A model generated the notes under the pieces. That model searched no databases. It was given only the letters and a program-made list of their open reading frames with translations, and was not told the origin of the DNA. 64,000 bases of DNA, taken from Brevibacillus sp. JNUCC-41. Its GTDB lineage: Bacteria > Bacillota > Bacilli > Bacillales > DSM-1321. The stretch is from the NCBI RefSeq assembly GCF_014844095.1, contig NZ_CP062163.1, positions 744,001 through 808,000 on the forward strand. The letters are read 5' to 3'. The position numbers and the translations under genes are program-made. Shown piece after piece: positions 45,746 to 53,924 of the stretch (its first letter is position 1; every line of letters begins with the position of its first letter).

Positions 45746-46837
45746 ATGGATGAAAAGAAAGTTACATGGTTAGAGCTCTTTTATGATTTATTATTTGTGG
45801 CGGCCGTTGCGGGTGCCACGCATGTTTTACTGCATGTTGAAGATGGATATATCCATCCAGAATATTTATTTAAGTTCGTGTTGATTTTTATTCCTATTTG
45901 GTGGGCTTGGGTAGGGCAAACCATATTTATTAACCGGTTTGGCAAAGATGTATTTCATCAACGGCTATTTTTGATATTGCAAATGTTCTTTGTCCTCATT
46001 ATGACATCAAGCTTATCTGTTGATTTTGATCCTTATTATCTTTCTTTTTTAATTGGTTATATTGGCTTAAGAGCCGTGACTGCCATCCAATACCTTGTTG
46101 TACAGCGGATAGAAGAGGGAGTTCGAAAAAAGGCAGCACTCTTTTTGGGAAGGTATTTTTGGATTGGAATTGCCATTTCATTGTTCTCCGTCCTTTTTGA
46201 TTCCTGGCTTCGATATGCTGTGCTGTATTTGGGCATCCTGATCGATATCATCATCCCAATCCTTGGAAGAAAGTGCTTAGAAAAGGTCCCTACAAATACG
46301 GCCCACTTGTTGGAGCGCTTTGGCCTATTTACCATCATTCTTTTTGGGGAAGCTCTTGTGAGCACTCTTGCGGTCATTCAGCCTAAACAAGGAAATTGGG
46401 ATTCGATAGCCTTTTCCATCATTTCATTTGCCCTGATAATAGCTATGTGGTGGCAATATTTCGATAACATGGAGAAAAAGGTCGACAAGTCTGTACAATC
46501 TTCCGGCCAAATCATCATTTACGGCCATCTGTTTATTTTAATGTCCATAAGCATGATTGCAGCAGCCATCAGATTATTGTTTTTACAAGAGGTCCATTAT
46601 TCATTTATCCTATATTTTGTTTTCGGTTCCGTTTTGCTCTATTTCATGTCAACCACTTTTGTTTTCCATCAATATAGACATAAGCACCAGCGGTTGCAAA
46701 TCTATCATTTAGGATTATTTTTAGGGATTTTAGCTATCTTTTTTATTTTTAATTTGTTTGTCGGGGTACCGAATATTGTGATAATAGGCGAATTAACACT
46801 GTTCTTTATCATCTTTGCTAAACTAACGACTACATAA
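45746..46837 (+). CDS. ltrA: Low temperature requirement protein A (LtrA) family membrane protein
   Basis: The 363-residue membrane protein has about eleven hydrophobic segments and the LtrA opening (VTWLELFYDLLFVAAVAGAT) plus LLERFGLFTIILFGEAL. LtrA was named from Listeria growth at low temperature; its molecular role is unclear. GGGAGGAG precedes the ATG. Confidence 0.88.
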   Translation: MDEKKVTWLELFYDLLFVAAVAGATHVLLHVEDGYIHPEYLFKFVLIFIPIWWAWVGQTIFINRFGKDVFHQRLFLILQMFFVLIMTSSLSVDFDPYYLSFLIGYIGLRAVTAIQYLVVQRIEEGVRKKAALFLGRYFWIGIAISLFSVLFDSWLRYAVLYLGILIDIIIPILGRKCLEKVPTNTAHLLERFGLFTIILFGEALVSTLAVIQPKQGNWDSIAFSIISFALIIAMWWQYFDNMEKKVDKSVQSSGQIIIYGHLFILMSISMIAAAIRLLFLQEVHYSFILYFVFGSVLLYFMSTTFVFHQYRHKHQRLQIYHLGLFLGILAIFFIFNLFVGVPNIVIIGELTLFFIIFAKLTTT

Positions 46838-46849
46838 TGAAGGAATCAA

Positions 46850-46886
46850 AGAAACCAGTATCAATTGATCATACTGGTTTCTTTGA
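46850..46886 (+). terminator. Terminator of ltrA
   Basis: AAGAAACCAGTAT/ATACTGGTTTCTTT stem with a short loop, 12 bp after the stop. Confidence 0.8.
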
Positions 46887-46970
46887 TTCAAGGATGGAAG
46901 TTTTTGCATTTGACACCCTATTGGTTTATTCATAAGCTGATTGTGACGAAGAAAGAATGAGGTGACATTC

Positions 46971-47411
46971 ATGAAAGAAAACACAACGAATCCCTCTGCA
47001 TCTAATGAGGAGCGACTAGGTTTAATGTTATGGTTCCGAATAACACGAATATATAACCAGAGCATCCGGGAATCCAATCAACATTTAAAGAAATGGAATC
47101 TATCGGCAGCCCAATTCGATATCCTGGTTCAAGTGGGTACACATGAACGATTGTCTCAGCAAGAACTGGCAAACAAGCTTTTTGTGACAAAAGGCAATAT
47201 CACTCAACTATTAAGGAAAATGGAAGAGTTGGGATTGATTAAACGGGAACAGGAATGGAAAACAAAATATCTTTCATTGACAGAGGAAGGAAAAGAATTT
47301 TTTCATGAAGTTGTTCCAAAACAAGAACATTTTCAAGCATCACAGTTTGCCAACTTGAATGAGACGGAAAAACAACAGCTTTTGGACTTACTTAGTAAAG
47401 TTCAAAAGTGA
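46971..47411 (+). CDS. MarR-family transcriptional regulator
   Basis: The 146-residue protein has a winged helix (LSQQELANKLFVTKGNITQL, then LRKMEELGLIKREQEWKTKY) as in MarR dimers that sense phenolic or oxidative signals. The ATG at 46971 follows AGGTGA; a GTG at 46962 is within that site. It converges with the efflux pump gene and may control the pump or a more distant gene. Confidence 0.88.
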   Translation: MKENTTNPSASNEERLGLMLWFRITRIYNQSIRESNQHLKKWNLSAAQFDILVQVGTHERLSQQELANKLFVTKGNITQLLRKMEELGLIKREQEWKTKYLSLTEEGKEFFHEVVPKQEHFQASQFANLNETEKQQLLDLLSKVQK

Positions 47412-47417
47412 AAACAG

Positions 47418-47450
47418 ATCACCCGTTTGAATGGTGATCTGTTTTTTTTA
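47418..47450. terminator. Bidirectional terminator between marR and MFS genes
   Basis: AGATCACC/GGTGATCT stem with T7 on the plus strand. Confidence 0.8.
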
Positions 47451-47456
47451 CCTTTG

Positions 47457-48845
47457 TTACTTCGGTTTTTTCATGAACAGTGAAAGCACTACATTCACGA
47501 TGGCGAAAATCAAACTGATTTTAAATACAAGTGATGAACCGGAGGCAGCTGCTGCTGGTAAATCATTTGCCACATCTGTCAAGTAGCCATTTTGCTTCGC
47601 AGAGAATAGCGAAACCATGACCGCTATCCCAATTGCCCCTGATACTTGCTGTGATGTTTGCGTAATCGCGATGCCATCCGGATAGAATTGTTTTGGCAAT
47701 GCATTCAAAGTATTCGTTTGTACTGAAGCGAGTACCATGCCAATGCCAAGCATCATCACGATATGCGTAACAACCATGATCCATAGTGCTGTTTCTGTTC
47801 CATACATTGCATATAGCCCGTAGCCAATGACAACCAGAATCGTTCCTGGTGTGATTACGGCACGAGGCCCATATTTATCAAACAGTCTGCCGATTATCGG
47901 AGCAAAAACGCAGTTTAATAGACTTCCTGGCAGCATGATCAGCCCCGTGGCGAACGCAGAAACCGATAACGCCATTTGCATATACATCGGTAAAACGACC
48001 AGCATCGATAACATGTTGAGGAATGTAATCATGTTCATCGCAAGACCTAGCACAAATATTGGGTATTTGAATGCTTTTAAATTCAACATCGGGTTATCCA
48101 TCTTTGTCTGACGGATTGCAAAGAGAATTAGGGCAATCAATCCAACGATGATCGTGCCAATTACCGTCATGCTCGCCCAACCATGATCCCCGCCTACACT
48201 TACACCGTATACAATCCCACCAAAGCCAATCGTCGATAACACAACTGATAAGATATCGATTGATACTTGTCGAGTTTCATTGACATTCGGAATATAGAGA
48301 TAGCCGAAGATAAGCGAGAATAGCAAGAATGGAATCGTAAACCAGAATATCCAATGCCATGATAACGTATCTAAAATCATTCCTGCCAATGTAGGACCGA
48401 ATGCTGGACCCGCCAAGATGACTAAGCCCATCACACCCATTGCCCCGCCGCGTTTATTAGGTGGGAAAATCGTGAAAATGACATTTTGCGTCAATGGCAA
48501 AATGATCGCCAGTCCAGCTGCCTGAATGACACGGGCCGTCAATAACACACTAAAAACCGGTGCTACTGCAGCGATGACCGTTCCGATGATCGAAAAAAAT
48601 AAAGACGCCATGAACTTTTGGCGTGTAGTGAATTTTTGCATTAAAATTCCTGTTACTGGCACTAAAATACCAAGCGTTAAAAAGTAGCCTGTTGCAAGCC
48701 ACTGTATAGTCGTCGCATCCACGCCAAAAATATGGCTCAATTCACCTAAGGCGATGTTCAATGCGGTTTCACTAAATAGCCCAACAAAGCCTGCTACCAA
48801 AAGGGCAGCCATTATCGGTGCTGTTTTAATATTTTTATTATCCAC
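47457..48845 (-). CDS. DHA2-family MFS multidrug efflux protein
   Basis: The 462-residue membrane protein has about 12-14 hydrophobic segments and MFS motif C (GLVILAGPAFGPTLAGMI) near 140, typical of drug:H+ antiporters such as LmrB and EmrB. A GTG start at 48845 is served by AAGGAG within the end of the upstream tetR gene. The pair tetR-MFS forms an operon with 3 bp between genes. Exported drug unknown. Confidence 0.9.
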   Translation of the reverse strand: MDNKNIKTAPIMAALLVAGFVGLFSETALNIALGELSHIFGVDATTIQWLATGYFLTLGILVPVTGILMQKFTTRQKFMASLFFSIIGTVIAAVAPVFSVLLTARVIQAAGLAIILPLTQNVIFTIFPPNKRGGAMGVMGLVILAGPAFGPTLAGMILDTLSWHWIFWFTIPFLLFSLIFGYLYIPNVNETRQVSIDILSVVLSTIGFGGIVYGVSVGGDHGWASMTVIGTIIVGLIALILFAIRQTKMDNPMLNLKAFKYPIFVLGLAMNMITFLNMLSMLVVLPMYMQMALSVSAFATGLIMLPGSLLNCVFAPIIGRLFDKYGPRAVITPGTILVVIGYGLYAMYGTETALWIMVVTHIVMMLGIGMVLASVQTNTLNALPKQFYPDGIAITQTSQQVSGAIGIAVMVSLFSAKQNGYLTDVANDLPAAAASGSSLVFKISLIFAIVNVVLSLFMKKPK

Positions 48846-48848
48846 TTG

Positions 48849-49409
48849 TTAAAACTCCTTCAATATATTGGGTAACATTTGCGAAATTACTTTTAGCGGC
48901 TTTGCCGATGTTTCGGCCAAACAAAGCATCATTGCCCCTTCGATGGAGGCTGTCATCATCAATGCAATATTGGAAGCTAACTCTTTTGAAAATCCATCTT
49001 CCATAAGCTTATTAAAATAAATCCCTTGAATTTTCACATAAAGTTCGGCGCAAGCCTTTCGTACAGGATCACTTAATGTGGCCATTTCACTTACCATGCT
49101 GCTAAATGTGTAACCCGTAATCGTCCCTTCCCTTTCTAAATGGACGATTAACTTTTCAATCATGTATTTTGTAGCTTCTAACGTTGTCGGATACCGTTCA
49201 AAAATATCCACGATATCCGTCGTAATTACTTCATTCAAGGAATGAAGGCAAGCGATTAATAATTCCTCTTTTCCATTAGGGAAATGGTGATAAAGCGAAC
49301 CTTTCGTAACATTACATACTTTTAAGATTTCGCTTAGTCCAACACCTTTATATCCTTTTTGCTGGAAAAGAATCGTCGCATTCTCGATTATCAACGATTT
49401 TGTATCCAT
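48849..49409 (-). CDS. TetR-family regulator (LmrA/YxaF-like) of the efflux pump
   Basis: The 186-residue protein has a TetR helix-turn-helix (ILFQQKGYKGVGLSEILKV, CNVTKGSLYHHFPNGKEEL) and the C-terminal domain of the LmrA/YxaF branch (TITGYTFSSMVSEMA). It lies directly before the MFS gene and should repress it. The sequence just upstream of its start (TAGACCGGTTGGTA on the minus strand, about 49430-49443) contains the palindromic ACCGGT and may be the operator. Confidence 0.88.
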   Translation of the reverse strand: MDTKSLIIENATILFQQKGYKGVGLSEILKVCNVTKGSLYHHFPNGKEELLIACLHSLNEVITTDIVDIFERYPTTLEATKYMIEKLIVHLEREGTITGYTFSSMVSEMATLSDPVRKACAELYVKIQGIYFNKLMEDGFSKELASNIALMMTASIEGAMMLCLAETSAKPLKVISQMLPNILKEF

Positions 49410-49613
49410 TTCCGTAGCACACCCCCACCATACCAACCGGTCTATTTGTAACTATAACAAAAAAATTTCTTTGGATGTAAGTACTTTTTTTGCCTCTCTA
49501 AATAACGAATTCACAATTTAGACAAAATTTTTATAAACGGTATTTTAAATTTTTCTATTCTATTATCAGTTGACACTTTGTATACATGTGTATACACAAA
49601 AGGGGGTTTTAAC

Positions 49614-49949
49614 ATGAGAAATGAAAAACTCAAAAAAGAAGGCCATTACAAAGGAAAAGACCACGGCTCACACCATCGTGGACCAAAAACATTTCGCCGC
49701 GTAAGGGCCATTGCTTTTTTAGAAATGATGAATATTAAACGTTCAACCATTAAGGAACAGTTAGATAAACCAGAGTTTCAATCCATTAATCAAATCTTAG
49801 TCGGTGAATTGAAGGCCATTGATATGTTAATTAACGAATTCATTCAATTATTTGAAATACAAGAAAATGAAACAGCCGATAAGAAAAGTGAAGAAAGAGA
49901 AACTTCCAATAATGATGAGAAAGGATTGGAAATGAATGAAACAAATTAA
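49614..49949 (+). CDS. Hypothetical protein coupled to an O-methyltransferase
   Basis: The 111-residue hydrophilic protein starts with a basic, His-rich segment (KKEGHYKGKDHGSHHRG), then RRVRAIAFLEMMNIKRSTIK and a helical core (QSINQILVGELKAIDMLINE), and ends in an acidic tail. The ATG at 49614 follows AAGGGGG. It overlaps the O-methyltransferase start by 14 bp, so the two are coupled. No family recognised; a DNA- or RNA-binding partner is possible but unproven. Confidence 0.75.
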   Translation: MRNEKLKKEGHYKGKDHGSHHRGPKTFRRVRAIAFLEMMNIKRSTIKEQLDKPEFQSINQILVGELKAIDMLINEFIQLFEIQENETADKKSEERETSNNDEKGLEMNETN

Positions 49950-50574
49950 CAGTTATATCGATTCAGTATTTTATACAAAAGATCCCCTATTGGAAGAAGT
50001 CATTACGTCCATACAAGAAAACGGAATGCCGTCCATATCGGTATCCCCCTCATCCGGGAAACTTCTTACAATGCTTGTATCCATTTCAGGGGCTAAAAAT
50101 GTTTTGGAAATAGGGGCTCTTGGGGGCTATAGCGGGATTTGCCTTGCCAAGGGATTCGGCAGCGAAGGAACATTAACCTCCCTTGAATTAAAGGAGGATT
50201 ACGCAAAGTTAGCTTATGGCAATCTATCCAAAGCCGGCTTTGGCGATCAAGTATCATATATGACCGGAGCAGCTCTGCAAAGCCTTGAAAAACTCGTTCA
50301 GGATAACAAGAAATTTGATTTTTTCTTTATAGATGCCGACAAGGACAATTATGAAAATTACCTGCAATATTGCATTAAGCTGGCGGAACCTGGTGCTTTG
50401 ATCGTCATGGATAACGTACTTGCGAGGGGCAGTGTCGCATATCCGGATGCTGTACCTGAACGTCACACTGCATTCATGAAGGCATTCAATGAAACGGTCG
50501 CCAAACACCCTCAACTGGAATCCGTGCTCATTCCGATCGGTGATGGGCTGACTCTTTCAAAGGTAAGTGCTTAA
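49936..50574 (+). CDS. SAM-dependent O-methyltransferase, class I family 3
   Basis: The 212-residue protein has the SAM-binding motif VLEIGALGGYSGI near 57 and the metal/catalytic motif FIDADKDNYENYL near 132, with MDNVLARG following. It resembles caffeoyl-CoA and catechol O-methyltransferases. Substrate unknown. It is coupled to the small upstream gene and followed directly by a repeat array. Confidence 0.9.
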   Translation: MKQINSYIDSVFYTKDPLLEEVITSIQENGMPSISVSPSSGKLLTMLVSISGAKNVLEIGALGGYSGICLAKGFGSEGTLTSLELKEDYAKLAYGNLSKAGFGDQVSYMTGAALQSLEKLVQDNKKFDFFFIDADKDNYENYLQYCIKLAEPGALIVMDNVLARGSVAYPDAVPERHTAFMKAFNETVAKHPQLESVLIPIGDGLTLSKVSA

Positions 50575-50576
50575 TC

Positions 50577-50768
50577 TCACGAGTAATGGGCTAATCAAGT
50601 AAATGGCGAATTCACGAGTAAAACAGCCAAATTCACGAGTAAAATAGCTATATTCACGAGTAAATGGCGAATTCACGAGTAAATTGCTCAATCTCACGAG
50701 TAAAATAGCTATATTCACGAGTAAATTGTTCAATCTCACGAGTAAAACAGCTAAATTCACGAGTAAAG
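50577..50768 (+). repeat. Second 21-bp-phased array (ten ACGAGTAA cores)
   Basis: Cores begin at 50579, about 50596 (degenerate), 50614, 50635, 50656, 50675, 50696, 50717, 50738 and 50759. Most steps are 21 bp, one is 19 bp. Spacers (AACAGCCAAATT, AATAGCTATATT, TTGCTCAATCT) differ from the large array. The first core overlaps the end of the methyltransferase gene. Confidence 0.88.
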
Positions 50769-50891
50769 TTGCGAACTATCGCCCAAACTCTCGTATTTAT
50801 CGCCTAAATATCCTTTTCATGAAGAAAAATGAAATGAATTTTTATAATCTTGAATGAAAATGATTTTTATTATCAATAATAAAAAGAAAGA

Positions 50892-50916
50892 AGGGTAACC
50901 AGTTGATGGTTACCCT
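50892..50916 (-). terminator. Terminator of the DUF1540 gene
   Basis: AGGGTAACC/GGTTACCCT stem followed on the minus strand by TCTTTCTTTTTATT. Confidence 0.85.
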
Positions 50917-50922
50917 CATGAT

Positions 50923-51078
50923 TTAAATTTCTGGATCAAATGTTTTGCAATCCGTTTCTTTGCTATTTGTTGCTTGATTCCCTTTATGGCTGACAACATA
51001 AATAGCATCTGCACTGCATTTGTTTCCAGAATCCCAATATTTACAATTATTCACTTCACATAGAACATCTTTTGCCAT
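50923..51078 (-). CDS. DUF1540 small cysteine-rich protein
   Basis: The 51-residue product MAKDVLCEVNNCKYWDSGNK followed by CSADAIYVVSHKGNQA and SKETDCKTFDPEI has the four-Cys pattern (C..NC.YW, C.A..I, TDC.TF) of DUF1540, a small probable metal-binding domain common in endospore formers. GAGGAGGTG precedes the ATG by 7 bases. Function unknown. Confidence 0.85.
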   Translation of the reverse strand: MAKDVLCEVNNCKYWDSGNKCSADAIYVVSHKGNQATNSKETDCKTFDPEI

Positions 51079-51200
51079 CTTATCACACCTCCTCATTTGC
51101 TATCATTAACAAAGTTGAGATTATTGATACTTTCCTTTTTCAGGTTTTTGTTAAGGCAAACGAAATTGCGGGCATTTTTCTAACACTCGTAACGAACAAA

Positions 51201-51229
51201 AATCCGGGCAGTTTCACCCGGATTTTTTT
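51201..51229. terminator. Terminator at the end of cstA
   Basis: AATCCGGG/CCCGGATT stem with T7 on the plus strand and A/T runs on both sides, 5 bp after the cstA stop on the minus strand. Confidence 0.85.
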
Positions 51230-51233
51230 ATGC

Positions 51234-53027
51234 TCATGCTGTTCTTTTCAGTAGTTCTGCTTGCGGGATTTTCCAAAGTTCACGCCATTTTTTCAAGGCG
51301 GCAACCAGAATGATCAAGCCCAGGATTAACATGGTGATCGATAAAATTCCGTTCAAGATGCTGAATCCTGCAGAGTCCGGGTTCAGGTATACGTTTCTGA
51401 CCATCCAATACCCTGCTACATTAACCGTTACATATAAGTAGGCAAGGGGTACGAGGCATGTCCACATATACCAGCGTTTGTCTGCAATTTTCAATACGAC
51501 GGTCGCACCGATGATGAGTCCAATCGAGGCCATGAGCTGGTTGGATACGCCAAAGAGTGCCCAGATCGAACTAATGTCCCCAGAGTAAAGCAGGTATCCC
51601 CATATAAAGCAGGCTAACGCGCTGGCGAAGATGTTACCCGGCAGCCAGTCGACCCTTTTTAATGGTTTATAGAACTCTCCGAAGAAGTCCTGGATTAAGT
51701 AACGGGCAACACGTGTCCCTGAATCGATTGCGGTTAGTATGAACACCGCCTCGAACATGATGACGAATTGGAAGAAAAACGAAGCCAGTTTGTCAAAGAA
51801 GGGAATTTCGGTAAAAATATAGGTCATGCCGACAGCAAGTGTAACTGCGCCGCCTGTACGTCCTTCCAGATTAATGCCGATTTCTTCACTAAGTTCGTTA
51901 AGGTGCACGGTTTCCATACCTAATGTTTGAAATACTTCAGGTGAAGAGTTAATCGCAAAATAATCTCCTGGCTGCAGCGAGACCGCAGCAATCAGTGCCA
52001 TGATGGCAACGACACATTCCACAAGCATCGCTCCGAAACCGACGGATTTGATATCACTCCAACGGTTTAACATTTTTGGGGTTGTGCCCGATCCGACAAA
52101 TGCATGGAATCCTGAAATCGCCCCACAGGCGATCGTTATTGAAATGAATGGCCAAACGGGTCCGGCTACAATCGGGCCCCCGCCATTAATGAATTCGGTA
52201 AACGCAGGAAACTGGATTTCTGGATTCACCACGAAAACGCCGATAATCAATGCGGCAAAAACACCGATTTTCATAAATGTACTCAAGTAATCACGTGGTG
52301 CCAGCAGCAGCCAAACAGGCAATGCGGCAGCGAAGAAAGCATAGATCGGCAAGATGATGGCAAGTGTGCTTGCCTCAAGTGTCAATAAGTCACCAAGTGC
52401 CGTTCCTTGAATGTTCGGGCCAAGTAAAATCGCGGCCATGATAAGCGCAAACCCGACGATGGTCGCACCTTTCAGATTGCCGGTTTTTTTATGGTAAAGC
52501 CCTACTCCCATGGCGATGGGAATGGTGATCCCGACTGCAAACGTCCCCCATGGATTATTTTCCAAAGCATGCAGCACGACCATTGATAGTCCTGCCATCG
52601 TGATCGTAATGATAAAAAGCATCGCGAGTCCTGTACAGAAACCTGCTACAGGTCCAAGTTCCTCTTTCGCAACTTCTGAAAGGGATTTGCCGTCTTTCCG
52701 CATCGACGCGAAAAGCACGACGGCATCATGGACGGCTCCCCCGATTACAGCCCCGATTAATAGCCATAATAAACTTGGCAAATAACCGAATTGTGCAGCA
52801 AGGATCGGACCCACCAATGGACCGGCCGCTGCGATGGCTGCAAAATGGTGGCCGAATGCCACCCATTTATTTGTTGGAACATAATCTTTTCCATCTTCTA
52901 ATTTATGGGCCGGAGTCGGCTTCGAATCATCGAGTTTTAATACTTTAAGTGCTATGAATGTCCCGTATAAACGGTAGGCAATCATTAATATACAAATGGA
53001 GCCTATGACAATTGTAACCGCATTCAT
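51234..53027 (-). CDS. cstA: Carbon starvation protein CstA family transporter
   Basis: The 597-residue membrane protein has many hydrophobic segments and CstA hallmarks (KDYVPTNKWVAFGHHFAAIA, GPLVGPILAAQFGYLPSLLW, GTTPKMLNRWSDIKSVGFGA). E. coli relatives are BtsT (YjiY), a pyruvate/H+ symporter, and CstA, linked to peptide and pyruvate uptake. The ATG at 53027 follows AGGGGG. It is immediately downstream of a LytS/LytT system, as in the BtsSR-BtsT logic. A catabolite-response-like element lies before it. Confidence 0.93.
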   Translation of the reverse strand: MNAVTIVIGSICILMIAYRLYGTFIALKVLKLDDSKPTPAHKLEDGKDYVPTNKWVAFGHHFAAIAAAGPLVGPILAAQFGYLPSLLWLLIGAVIGGAVHDAVVLFASMRKDGKSLSEVAKEELGPVAGFCTGLAMLFIITITMAGLSMVVLHALENNPWGTFAVGITIPIAMGVGLYHKKTGNLKGATIVGFALIMAAILLGPNIQGTALGDLLTLEASTLAIILPIYAFFAAALPVWLLLAPRDYLSTFMKIGVFAALIIGVFVVNPEIQFPAFTEFINGGGPIVAGPVWPFISITIACGAISGFHAFVGSGTTPKMLNRWSDIKSVGFGAMLVECVVAIMALIAAVSLQPGDYFAINSSPEVFQTLGMETVHLNELSEEIGINLEGRTGGAVTLAVGMTYIFTEIPFFDKLASFFFQFVIMFEAVFILTAIDSGTRVARYLIQDFFGEFYKPLKRVDWLPGNIFASALACFIWGYLLYSGDISSIWALFGVSNQLMASIGLIIGATVVLKIADKRWYMWTCLVPLAYLYVTVNVAGYWMVRNVYLNPDSAGFSILNGILSITMLILGLIILVAALKKWRELWKIPQAELLKRTA

Positions 53028-53074
53028 ATTTGAACCCCCTCTATTTCTTACATCGTAAAATGATGATATCACAA

Positions 53075-53088
53075 TGAAAGCGGCTTCA
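53075..53088. promoter_or_regulatory. Candidate catabolite-responsive element (cre) before cstA
   Basis: TGAAAGCGGCTTCA differs from the consensus TGWAANCGNTNNCA at one position (C for T). It lies 48 bp upstream of the cstA start. Confidence 0.55.
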
Positions 53089-53103
53089 ATGGGTTTTCAA
53101 GTT

Positions 53104-53154
53104 ATAATGCAGATATCGGGGGATGGACTGCATTATGAAGAAGATAAAATGCAG
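53104..53154. promoter_or_regulatory. Repeated ATAATGCAG sites between lytT and cstA
   Basis: ATAATGCAG (53104-53112) faces its inverse CTGCATTAT (53128-53136), with a third AAATGCAG at 53147-53154. This is a candidate LytTR-type binding region for control of cstA. Confidence 0.45.
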
Positions 53155-53168
53155 AATTATGAAAATTT

Positions 53169-53924
53169 TTAAAAACCGATAAGCTGCCTTAGCTCCTTCA
53201 CATATGTGCGGCTTACCGGAATGTTCGATCCGTCACTCATAATGAGATTATAAGTCGAGTTGAACCAAGGCTGTATTTCAGATATATGGATGACATTCAC
53301 GATAAAACCGCGATGCACCCGTATAAATGAGCGCTTATCGAGCTTCCTTTCAAGCACGATGAGGGGCTCACCGATTTTATATTCATTTTCTTCGGTTTTA
53401 ATGATCGTCTTTCCTTCCACGAGTCCTATGAACAAAATATGATCCCGGTCGATCAAAACGATCCGATCATCTATCGATACAGCCAATTTACCAGTCTGTT
53501 CCACCGCCGTATGGCTGGCCGGAGGTGCTGTCCTGGATTCACCTTTCTCGATTTGCCGCTGCTTCATGAGCTTATCCAATGTTTGCCGAATCCTTTTTTC
53601 ATTAAATGGCTTTAATAGATAATCAAAGGCATATAACTCGAAAGCTTGGAGGGCAAACTCATCATAAGCGGTCGCAAAAATGAGCGAAGGTGCAGGGTCA
53701 AGTTCCGCCAATTGCTTAGCCAAATGCAAGCCATTGCCTTCTGCAAGCTCAATGTCCAAAAAGACAAGTTCGGGTTTAAGGCGGGAGATTTCCCTCATGG
53801 CATCTTCCATCCCCTCGGCCTCACCCAAGACTTCAACTTGCCTGCTTCTCTTCAATAGATATTTCAATTCGTCTCTTGCCAGTGATTCATCCTCTACGAT
53901 AAATGCTTTCATCATCGTTGACAT
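53169..53924 (-). CDS. lytT: LytTR-family response regulator (LytT/BtsR-like)
   Basis: The 251-residue protein has a receiver domain (about 5-120; phospho-acceptor Asp57 in LVFLDIELAEGNG, Lys in YLLKPFNEKR) and a C-terminal LytTR DNA-binding domain (about 150-250; FIRVHRGFIVNV, VSRTYVKELRQL). It overlaps the end of lytS by 38 bp. ATGs at 53924, 53915 and 53912 compete; the site AAGGAG is close to the first. It should control the downstream cstA in response to the LytS signal. Confidence 0.92.
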   Translation of the reverse strand: MSTMMKAFIVEDESLARDELKYLLKRSRQVEVLGEAEGMEDAMREISRLKPELVFLDIELAEGNGLHLAKQLAELDPAPSLIFATAYDEFALQAFELYAFDYLLKPFNEKRIRQTLDKLMKQRQIEKGESRTAPPASHTAVEQTGKLAVSIDDRIVLIDRDHILFIGLVEGKTIIKTEENEYKIGEPLIVLERKLDKRSFIRVHRGFIVNVIHISEIQPWFNSTYNLIMSDGSNIPVSRTYVKELRQLIGF

